Shown here piece after piece: positions 1 through 3,974 of a DNA stretch of 7,688 nt. How positions within the stretch are numbered: position 1 is the first letter of the stretch; each line of letters opens with the position of its first letter. The stretch is from Ruminococcaceae bacterium UBA4306 (GTDB lineage: Bacteria > Bacillota > Clostridia > Oscillospirales > Acutalibacteraceae): positions 9,839-17,526 of the forward strand of contig DGUQ01000150.1 in the NCBI GenBank assembly GCA_002394725.1, in the 5' to 3' direction. The notes under the pieces are model-generated. The model saw only the letters and a list, made by a program, of their open reading frames with translations. It ran no database searches and was not told where the DNA came from. The translations under genes were made by a program, and so were the position numbers.

Positions 1-37
1 CCTCGGTGACGGATTCGGATGTAAATAAATATGACAT
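1..37 (-). CDS. metK: S-adenosylmethionine synthetase, N-terminal fragment (cut by window edge)
   Basis: Only the first 12 codons are in the window. They read MSYLFTSESVTE, which matches the conserved start of methionine adenosyltransferase (usually followed by GHPDK). The enzyme makes S-adenosylmethionine from methionine and ATP in the cytoplasm. The ATG is at 35-37, with GAGG at 45-48 seven bases upstream. The assignment rests on this short match and, independently, on the SAM-I riboswitch and terminator immediately upstream, an arrangement well known for metK in Bacillota. The rest of the gene lies left of the window, so completeness cannot be judged. Confidence 0.9.
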   Translation of the reverse strand, partial: MSYLFTSESVTE

Positions 38-106
38 AATCGTACCTCATTTCCATAATAAACAAATACTCATACTAAGTAGCAACAGCACTGATCACTG
101 ACCGCT

Positions 107-140
107 AAAACAAAAACTCCGCACGGTTTACCGTACGGAG
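107..140 (-). terminator. Intrinsic terminator, expression platform of the metK SAM-I riboswitch
   Basis: On the minus strand, CTCCGTACGG pairs with CCGTGCGGAG (117-140, a 10-bp stem with one G-U pair and a TAAA loop). A T-rich run TTTTTGTTTT follows (107-116). It starts seven bases after the P1 helix of the aptamer and lies before the metK ribosome binding site. This is the standard S-box layout in which SAM binding favours termination. The competing antiterminator pairing was not worked out. Confidence 0.9.
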
Positions 141-146
141 CGCTTA

Positions 147-239
147 ACTCATCTTTCGGTATACCCGCAGGATTTAGCACCTTACAAACGCAGGTTGCCG
201 GACTTCACAGGGCCTGTCCCTCAGTCGCTCTTGATAAGT
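147..239 (-). ncRNA. SAM-I (S-box) riboswitch aptamer upstream of metK
   Basis: Read on the minus strand, the segment contains the S-box consensus blocks in order: CTTATCAAGAG (5' side of P1), GAGGGACAGGCCC, TGAAGTCCGGCAACC, AAGGTGCTAAATCCTGC, then GATGAG closing P1. P1 is ACTTATC (233-239) paired with GATGAGT (147-153), seven base pairs including one G-U. GACT/AGTC pairing supports P2. This RNA senses S-adenosylmethionine and turns off methionine/SAM biosynthesis genes by premature termination; the terminator follows directly. The identification rests on sequence and base pairing, with no model search run. Confidence 0.95.
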
Positions 240-261
240 GATCAGTTATTCAGCTTTCCAA

Positions 262-290
262 ATTATAATACCGTCGACAAGATATGTCAA
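262..290 (-). promoter_or_regulatory. Sigma-A promoter for the metK riboswitch transcript
   Basis: The minus strand reads TTGACA (285-290), a 17-base spacer, then TATAAT (262-267): a perfect vegetative consensus. Transcription should start near 255, about 16 bases before the aptamer. It lies in the gap after the stop codon of the NrdD-like gene, so metK has its own promoter. No terminator is visible between that stop codon and this promoter, so some read-through is possible. Confidence 0.9.
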
Positions 291-317
291 GGTATGAATC
301 CTCATTATCGCGAAAAG

Positions 318-611
318 TTACGCGATCTCCTCCAGAGAACAGCCGCAATCGAGAGAATGCTTAACTCTGTCCCGAACCTCAGCGCGTTTCGCGTCATTGA
401 AGCGATCGACGGTACCGACCAGATAACCGGTGATACGGCGGATACGCTCGAAGGGAACGTTATCGTAGGTGTAGCTCATATCGACATACTCACCGTCTAC
501 GGTGAAGGATACGGAGGTGATCACCTTATCGGGATTCTGCTCCTTGAGATGCTGTACATACGCGTTGATTTCTGCTTTTGAAAGGCTGCCGCCCGTGACT
601 GTTACTGTCAT
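318..611 (-). CDS. Small stand-alone NrdD glycyl-radical-loop protein (97 aa)
   Basis: The 97-residue product has an N-terminal part (1-55) that looks like a mixed alpha/beta domain. It is followed by FERIRRITGYLVG (55-66) and DRFNDAKRAEVRDRVKH (69-85). This second half matches the extreme C-terminus of class III anaerobic ribonucleotide reductase NrdD, RVCGYLG...RPFN..K..E...RVKH, and Gly62 falls at the position of the glycyl radical. Full NrdD is about 600-750 residues. Here the catalytic barrel, the ATP cone and the four zinc-binding cysteines that precede the loop are absent; the only cysteines are Cys89 and Cys91 at the end. The ATG at 611 is preferred because GAGG lies eight bases upstream and the longer frame to 731 runs through the promoter. 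Similar small proteins tend to be labelled anaerobic ribonucleoside-triphosphate reductase in databases. A role as a spare radical subunit, like GrcA for pyruvate formate-lyase, is inference. Confidence 0.85.
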   Translation of the reverse strand: MTVTVTGGSLSKAEINAYVQHLKEQNPDKVITSVSFTVDGEYVDMSYTYDNVPFERIRRITGYLVGTVDRFNDAKRAEVRDRVKHSLDCGCSLEEIA

Positions 612-648
612 GATAAATACCTCATTTCCTAAAGATTCTTTGATTTCA

Positions 649-664
649 ATACAATATATGCGGT
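649..664. promoter_or_regulatory. Second, weaker NrdR-box-like site in the 5' leader
   Basis: On the plus strand the segment reads ATACAATATATGCGGT. About 11 of 16 positions agree with the NrdR consensus acaCwAtATaTwGtgt, including the central CAATATAT. It lies 53 bp (about five helical turns) from the better site at 702-717, on the same face of the helix. NrdR sites normally occur in pairs, but usually about three turns apart. It is weak alone and gains weight only from the partner site. Confidence 0.4.
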
Positions 665-695
665 GTAAACACACTTTATCTTGATTGCAATTAGA

Positions 696-724
696 ATAAT
701 AGCACAATATGTTGTGGTTTTCAA
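696..724 (-). promoter_or_regulatory. Sigma-A promoter of the NrdD-like gene
   Basis: The minus strand reads TTGAAA (719-724), a 17-base spacer (702-718), then TATTAT (696-701). Transcription should begin near 689, giving a leader of about 78 bases before the ATG at 611. The NrdR-like palindrome occupies 16 of the 17 spacer bases. Confidence 0.75.
702..717. promoter_or_regulatory. NrdR box within the promoter spacer
   Basis: The plus strand reads GCACAATATGTTGTGG. It agrees with the NrdR consensus acaCwAtATaTwGtgt at 13 of 16 positions and is an imperfect palindrome around ATAT. NrdR is the Zn-finger/ATP-cone repressor of ribonucleotide reductase genes in most bacteria. The site lies exactly between the -35 and -10, where bound repressor would block polymerase. 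It independently links the downstream small protein to dNTP synthesis. Confidence 0.65.
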
Positions 725-802
725 GTAACAAAAGGGTATTTTTCAGTTACAAAGTTTTAACATATTTTGTACTTTCCCCCAACAGGGGCGCTATATATAG
801 TA

Positions 803-830
803 TTGTACAGCATTGTTGCATATTTATAAT
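803..830 (+). promoter_or_regulatory. Candidate promoter for the DUF3789 microprotein gene
   Basis: The plus strand reads TTGTAC (803-808), a 16-base spacer, and a perfect TATAAT (825-830). The inferred start near 837 leaves an AT-rich leader of about 83 bases before the ATG at 920. It lies in the roughly 308-base gap (612-919) between the divergent NrdD-like gene and this gene. Apart from the promoters and NrdR-like sites listed, I see nothing else in that gap. Confidence 0.5.
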
Positions 831-919
831 GCGTATGGAGAATAATAAAATATAAATATATATTCACACAAATCGTTAATTATGAATAATACTAAGTAGC
901 AATAAAAGGAGGGATAGAC

Positions 920-1042
920 ATGATCGGATTCATCATCGGGCTGATGGTCGGCGGCTTTTTCGGTATCGCGGTAATGGCGCTGCTGAAGGTCGCGTCGGAC
1001 GCGGATGAACAAACCGGACTGCGCGGCGAACAAAACAGTTGA
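920..1042 (+). CDS. DUF3789-type single-pass membrane microprotein (40 aa)
   Basis: The product is 40 residues: Met, then a glycine-rich hydrophobic segment at about 2-24 (IGFIIGLMVGGFFGIAVMAL), then a short polar tail ending GLRGEQNS. Length, the G-F-I-I-G-L-x-x-G-G start and the short charged tail fit the DUF3789 family of tiny uncharacterised bacterial and phage proteins. The ATG follows an excellent ribosome binding site, AAAGGAGGG at 905-913. A promoter lies upstream and a hairpin only six bases after the TGA, so it looks like a complete monocistronic gene. It is the only plus-strand gene in the window. Function is unknown; a small membrane anchor or regulator is a guess. Confidence 0.8.
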   Translation: MIGFIIGLMVGGFFGIAVMALLKVASDADEQTGLRGEQNS

Positions 1043-1048
1043 ACAGTA

Positions 1049-1083
1049 AAGGAGCAGCCCTGCCGGACTGCTCCTTGTTGTTA
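1049..1083. terminator. Hairpin terminator shared by convergent genes
   Basis: AAGGAGCAG (1049-1057) pairs perfectly with CTGCTCCTT (1068-1076), and an inner CC/GG can extend the stem. On the plus strand GTTGTTATT follows. On the minus strand TTTACTGTT follows. It lies six bases after the DUF3789 gene stop and about 20 bases after the stop of the convergent SPFH gene, so it probably serves both. Both U-tracts are imperfect. Confidence 0.7.
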
Positions 1084-1095
1084 TTCGCAATGACA

Positions 1096-1995
1096 TTATT
1101 TATCCGTCACCATTTCCTTGACGGAGGTGGCGAGGGACGCAATGTTCTGCATATCGGAGGGGATGATCAGCTTGGTCGCCTGACCGTCGGCTACCTTTTG
1201 CAAGGCTTCCAACGACTTGAGCTCGATGACCTTCTCGCTCGGGTTCGCCTCACTGAGCATGCGCAGGGAATCGGCATATGCCTTCTGCACCGCCAAGATC
1301 GCCTGTGCTTCACCCTCTGCCTCACGAATCTTACTTTCCTTGACGGCGTCCGCCTTGAGGATCGCGGATTCCTTTAAGCCTTCCGCTACAAGGATCTGGG
1401 AGCGCTTCTCACCCTCTGCGTCGAGGATACGGGCACGGCGCTCGCGCTCCGCCTTCATCTGCTTTTCCATCGCGTCCTGGATCTCACGCGGAGGCAGGAT
1501 GTTCTTGAGCTCAACACGGATCACGCGGATGCCCCACGCGTCGGTGGCTTCATCGAGGATGATGCGGATCTTGTCGTTGATGGTATCGCGCGAGGTCAGG
1601 GTGGAGTCGAGCTCCAGATCGCCGATGATATTACGCAGGGTGGTGGCGGTCAGGTTCTCGATCGCCGAGAGCGGACGTTCTACGCCGTAGGTATAGAGCT
1701 TGGGATCGGTGATCTCAAAATACACGACGGTGTCGATCTGCATGGTAACGTTATCGCGCGTGATAACCGGCTGGGGCGGAAAATCGACGACCTGCTCCTT
1801 GAGCGATACGCGCTTGGAGATCCTGTCGATGAACGGCACCTTCAAGTGCAGTCCGGTGCCCCATGTCTGATAATACGCGCCGAGACGCTCGATGACAAAG
1901 GCGTGAGCCTGGGGGACGATCTTGATGTTGCGTGCGATGATGATGATCACAGCCAGTGCGATCACAGCAAGAACGATGATTGATACGATTGACAT
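1096..1995 (-). CDS. SPFH/Band 7 stomatin-like membrane protein (slipin/QmcA type)
   Basis: The 299-residue product has one N-terminal membrane segment (about 2-21) followed directly by a stomatin/prohibitin SPFH domain (about 25-180). Landmarks are VPQAHAFVIERLGAYY, GLHLKVPFID and TRDNVTMQIDTVVYFEITDP. A charged Ala/Glu-rich coiled coil (about 175-240, ERERRARILDAEGEKRSQIL) comes next, and the C-terminal region contains the oligomerisation-type IIPSDM (277-282). Such proteins form large ring or cage assemblies in membrane microdomains and often work with NfeD, which is encoded 51 bases upstream. The ATG at 1993-1995 has AAAGGA eight bases upstream. Length and architecture are normal for the family. 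It is the last gene of the operon starting at 3155. The biological role in this organism is not shown by the sequence. Confidence 0.93.
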   Translation of the reverse strand: MSIVSIIVLAVIALAVIIIIARNIKIVPQAHAFVIERLGAYYQTWGTGLHLKVPFIDRISKRVSLKEQVVDFPPQPVITRDNVTMQIDTVVYFEITDPKLYTYGVERPLSAIENLTATTLRNIIGDLELDSTLTSRDTINDKIRIILDEATDAWGIRVIRVELKNILPPREIQDAMEKQMKAERERRARILDAEGEKRSQILVAEGLKESAILKADAVKESKIREAEGEAQAILAVQKAYADSLRMLSEANPSEKVIELKSLEALQKVADGQATKLIIPSDMQNIASLATSVKEMVTDK

Positions 1996-2046
1996 GATGT
2001 TTTCCTTTCTCCATGATAAATGGTTATGGGTATTATTTCTTATTTC

Positions 2047-2478
2047 TTAGTTCTTATTGACGATCAGCTTAACGCCCTCGATCGCGGTGACGATAATGCT
2101 CTCACCCTGCCGGATCGGCTGACCGTCGGCACTGCGTGCCGTCCACTTCTCGTTATCGACCTTGACCATTCCCTTGGCATGGGCGTTATCGATATCCTGC
2201 AGGACGATACCGTGCTTGCCGATATAGCGGTCGGCGTTGGTGGCTTCGGGGCGTTTTTGCTTCATCCGCTTGACGATCGGTCTTGTCGCTATCAAAGCGA
2301 TCGCCGTCACGACGACGAACACGATCAGCTGTATATATAGTTTATCCGTGAACAGCGAGGTGATACATGCCGCCACGCCGCCGAGCGCGAACCATAGGGA
2401 TACCAGCTGGACGGTACATGCCTCCAGCACGCCCATCACGATCGCGACCGCCAGCCAGATGATTGTCATTGTACTCAT
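2047..2478 (-). CDS. NfeD family membrane protein, short form
   Basis: The 143-residue product has about three hydrophobic segments (roughly 5-25, 27-43, 48-66), a basic linker (VKRMKQKRPEAT), and a soluble OB-fold-like domain (about 84-143). The last contains the family signature GMVKVDNEKWTARS and the pattern IRQGESIIVTAIEGVKLIV. This is the short NfeD form, lacking the ClpP-like protease domain of long NfeD proteins. NfeD proteins pair with stomatin/flotillin SPFH proteins, and one is encoded directly downstream. The ATG at 2476-2478 has a strong GGAGG shortly upstream, and the stop codon of the preceding 39-residue ORF falls inside this ribosome binding site. Translational coupling is therefore likely. 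Confidence 0.92.
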   Translation of the reverse strand: MSTMTIIWLAVAIVMGVLEACTVQLVSLWFALGGVAACITSLFTDKLYIQLIVFVVVTAIALIATRPIVKRMKQKRPEATNADRYIGKHGIVLQDIDNAHAKGMVKVDNEKWTARSADGQPIRQGESIIVTAIEGVKLIVNKN

Positions 2479-2481
2479 AAT

Positions 2482-2601
2482 CTACCTCCAAAAGAAGAAT
2501 CCGAACGGCGGTCGGCGCATCGACCGATGCCGCCGGTATACGGGGATGAATATCGGGATCGACCGTCCGCGGCGAAAGGGTCGAAACAAATCAAATATCA
2601 T
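2482..2601 (-). CDS. Hypothetical 39-residue Arg/Phe-rich peptide in the NfeD-SPFH operon
   Basis: I do not recognise this product. The frame begins MIFDLFRPFRRGRSIPIF and ends RRPPFGFFFWR. It has 10 Arg, one His and only one acidic residue, plus 8 Phe and one Trp. It has no clear membrane helix but looks membrane-interacting or nucleic-acid-binding. The ATG is five bases after the TGA of the DUF1836 gene. GAGG at 2610-2613 is eight bases upstream of the ATG, and a second GAGG is at 2605-2608. Its TAG stop overlaps the nfeD ribosome binding site. The frame thus fills the gap between two genes almost exactly, which argues for a real coupled ORF. The caution is that a frame this short can stay open by chance in GC-rich DNA. 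Confidence 0.55.
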   Translation of the reverse strand: MIFDLFRPFRRGRSIPIFIPVYRRHRSMRRPPFGFFFWR

Positions 2602-2606
2602 GATCC

Positions 2607-3155
2607 TCACCTCGGTTGAGGCAAATCGCCGATCGCTTGCTCATACAATGTGTCTGCGGCTCGCTTATATCGATTTGCCATATGTGTATTTGCCATCACG
2701 GTCAACGCCGTAATCACCTTCGCGGAATCAGCGGTATCGACGCTGTCATCGAGGAAAGCGGCGACCCTCTGTCCGATCCGATCGGGTGGGGTGAGCTTCT
2801 CACTCAACTCCTGCACGATATCGCAGAACAGGTCGTACAGTGCTTCCTCCGCGATGATATCGTCGCTCTCATCATCGGCGTCGCCGTTGACATAGCGAAG
2901 CAATCCGCCGACCCGGTCGATCTGCATGCTCTCTCTGAGCTCAGCGATCAGCAGGATACGCGCCAAGTGGCGTTCACGATACTTCTTCCCCACAGGATGC
3001 GGTACATAGCCGCGCTTGATCCAGTTCTGGATCGTCGACGACTCCAGCGAGCTCAACGCGCACACCTGACTGAGCGTCAGCCCGTCTGTCGCGCGGATCA
3101 GCGGCAGATATTCCGCGATCTTGCACGGCTGTCGGTCATTTGGATTATCTATCAT
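2607..3155 (-). CDS. DUF1836 domain protein, MerR-like HTH regulator
   Basis: From the ATG at 3155 the product is 182 residues. A predicted helix-turn-helix covers about 26-50, with TLSQVCALSSLESSTIQNWIKRG followed by the basic KKYRERHLARI (58-68). The acidic GDADDESDD (91-99) is typical of DUF1836, a Bacillota family related to MerR-type DNA-binding domains. The C-terminal helical part has no recognised ligand site. A GTG three bases upstream could also start the frame, but AGGAGG at 3163-3168 is seven bases from the ATG and only four from the GTG. As first gene of the operon, next to a palindromic promoter, it may autoregulate the NfeD-SPFH module; that is inference. Confidence 0.85.
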   Translation of the reverse strand: MIDNPNDRQPCKIAEYLPLIRATDGLTLSQVCALSSLESSTIQNWIKRGYVPHPVGKKYRERHLARILLIAELRESMQIDRVGGLLRYVNGDADDESDDIIAEEALYDLFCDIVQELSEKLTPPDRIGQRVAAFLDDSVDTADSAKVITALTVMANTHMANRYKRAADTLYEQAIGDLPQPR

Positions 3156-3162
3156 CACGCGA

Positions 3163-3168
3163 CCTCCT
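3163..3168 (-). promoter_or_regulatory. Ribosome binding site deciding the DUF1836 gene start
   Basis: AGGAGG on the minus strand is seven bases from the ATG at 3153-3155 and four bases from the overlapping GTG at 3156-3158. The spacing favours ATG. Confidence 0.75.
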
Positions 3169-3183
3169 CTTTAAGTTTACCCG

Positions 3184-3212
3184 ATTATATCACAGGTTCA
3201 ATTGACTGTCAA
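3184..3212 (-). promoter_or_regulatory. Perfect sigma-A promoter of the DUF1836-NfeD-SPFH operon
   Basis: The minus strand reads TTGACA (3207-3212), a 17-base spacer, then TATAAT (3184-3189), preceded by TGA, which makes an extended -10. Every consensus position matches. The start should be near 3177, leaving a leader of about 20 bases before the ATG at 3155. So strong a core promoter is usually held down by a repressor, and a palindrome overlaps the -35. Confidence 0.92.
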
Positions 3213-3213
3213 T
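3201..3213. promoter_or_regulatory. 13-bp palindrome over the -35, candidate operator
   Basis: ATTGAC-T-GTCAAT is a perfect inverted repeat of 6-bp arms with a one-base centre. It completely covers the -35 element of the operon promoter. A repressor bound here would exclude RNA polymerase. The adjacent DUF1836 protein is the obvious candidate, but part of the symmetry is contributed by the TTGACA consensus itself. Confidence 0.45.
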
Positions 3214-3330
3214 AGCTTTCGCAAGATTATTTTAAGAAATATTTACCAATCCATCCTATGCATCAACTACCCCATCACTCCGGCGACGTATCGGACTCTT
3301 CACTGCCTACTGCCCACTGATCCCTGATCA

Positions 3331-3359
3331 AAGATAAAAGCCCGTCAGTGATGACGGGC
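3331..3359 (-). terminator. Strong intrinsic terminator of the DUF4854 lipoprotein gene
   Basis: On the minus strand, GCCCGTCA (3352-3359) pairs perfectly with TGACGGGC (3340-3347) around a TCAC loop. TTTTATCTT (3331-3339) follows. It begins eight bases after the TAA of the lipoprotein gene. Confidence 0.93.
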
Positions 3360-3367
3360 AGACAGTA

Positions 3368-3886
3368 TTATTCATAGGTTCTCTCGGTGATGACGGATTC
3401 ATCGCCGTTGCGGTAAATGACCTTGACCTTGGGGTTCTCCACGCTGATATAGTTGTTCAGTGAGGTGACAACATCCTGAAAGGTGGAGGCGTTCTTCTCC
3501 AGCGAATCGTCCAAAGACGCTTTGAGTGCGGGCACTTCGTTCTCGCCGTAGGTCTGCTTAAAGGCGTAGTCATACACCAGCATATCGTCGCCCTCGGCGT
3601 ATACCGACATCGACATGGTATCGGTGGTGTTCTTTTCCACCGACGCGTCGATCTCAGCCTTTACCTGCGGTGTTTCCAGATATTCCTTGACGGTCTTGAA
3701 ATACTTAGTGGATGTATTGGAGCCTGCCGCGGAGGAAGAAGCGTCAGAAGCCTGCGTTGCTTCTGCCGGAGCTTCGGCGAAAGAGACCGAATCAGCGGTG
3801 GCGCCGGACTCGCTCTGCTTCTTTGAGCAAGCCGCAAAGCCGACGCATATCAGGGCGATCAATAAAACACAAACGATTCTTTTCAT
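3368..3886 (-). CDS. DUF4854 domain lipoprotein
   Basis: The 172-residue product starts with a lipoprotein signal peptide: basic MKR, a hydrophobic core, and the lipobox-like FAAC with Cys20 as the lipidated residue. A Ser/Ala/Glu-rich spacer (21-60) suits a protein tethered outside the membrane. The C-terminal domain (about 61-172) begins KYFKTVKEYLETPQVKAEI and includes MLVYDYAFKQTY, STFQDVVTSLNNYI and NPKVKVIYRNGDESVI. This pattern fits DUF4854, a family of small secreted or lipoprotein domains of unknown function in Clostridia. The ATG at 3884-3886 has GGAGG about six bases upstream. It follows the E2-like gene by 87 bases and could be partly co-transcribed with it, but a candidate promoter and a large inverted repeat lie between. 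Confidence 0.85.
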   Translation of the reverse strand: MKRIVCVLLIALICVGFAACSKKQSESGATADSVSFAEAPAEATQASDASSSAAGSNTSTKYFKTVKEYLETPQVKAEIDASVEKNTTDTMSMSVYAEGDDMLVYDYAFKQTYGENEVPALKASLDDSLEKNASTFQDVVTSLNNYISVENPKVKVIYRNGDESVITERTYE

Positions 3887-3931
3887 GGGATTCCTCCGTT
3901 ATCATAAAATTAATAGAGATTTGCTGCTACC

Positions 3932-3960
3932 AGTCTAGCATAGTTATAAGGATAATGCAA
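3932..3960 (-). promoter_or_regulatory. Weak candidate promoter of the DUF4854 lipoprotein gene
   Basis: The minus strand reads TTGCAT (3955-3960), a 17-base spacer, then TAGACT (3932-3937). Both hexamers are imperfect. The -35 lies inside the large inverted repeat at 3946-3974. No better promoter is visible in this 87-base gap. Confidence 0.3.
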
Positions 3961-3974
3961 GCGATTATCCTTAT
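3946..3974. repeat. Perfect 11-bp inverted repeat between the E2-like and lipoprotein genes
   Basis: ATAAGGATAAT (3946-3956) and ATTATCCTTAT (3964-3974) are perfect reverse complements separated by the 7-base GCAAGCG. It overlaps the end of the E2-like gene, which has tandem TAA TAA stops (3976-3971). It covers the candidate -35 of the lipoprotein gene. The stem is AT-rich and no T-run follows on either strand, so it is a poor intrinsic terminator. An operator or an mRNA 3'-end hairpin fits better. Confidence 0.7.

Noticed and set aside
195..581. Plus-strand 128-codon ORF
   Set aside because: It runs antisense over the SAM riboswitch, the metK promoter and most of the NrdD-like gene, with no recognisable protein features.
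612..731. N-terminal extension of the NrdD-like protein to 137 residues
   Set aside because: The extra codons run through the promoter and NrdR-like sites, and are rich in Cys/Asn/Ile unlike the rest. The ATG at 611 has a well-spaced GAGG.
776..787. CCCC/GGGG hairpin as a terminator
   Set aside because: The stem is only four base pairs, with no T-run on either strand.
2607..3158. GTG start for the DUF1836 protein at 3158
   Set aside because: It is only four bases from AGGAGG; the ATG at 3155 has the better seven-base spacing. The difference is a single residue.
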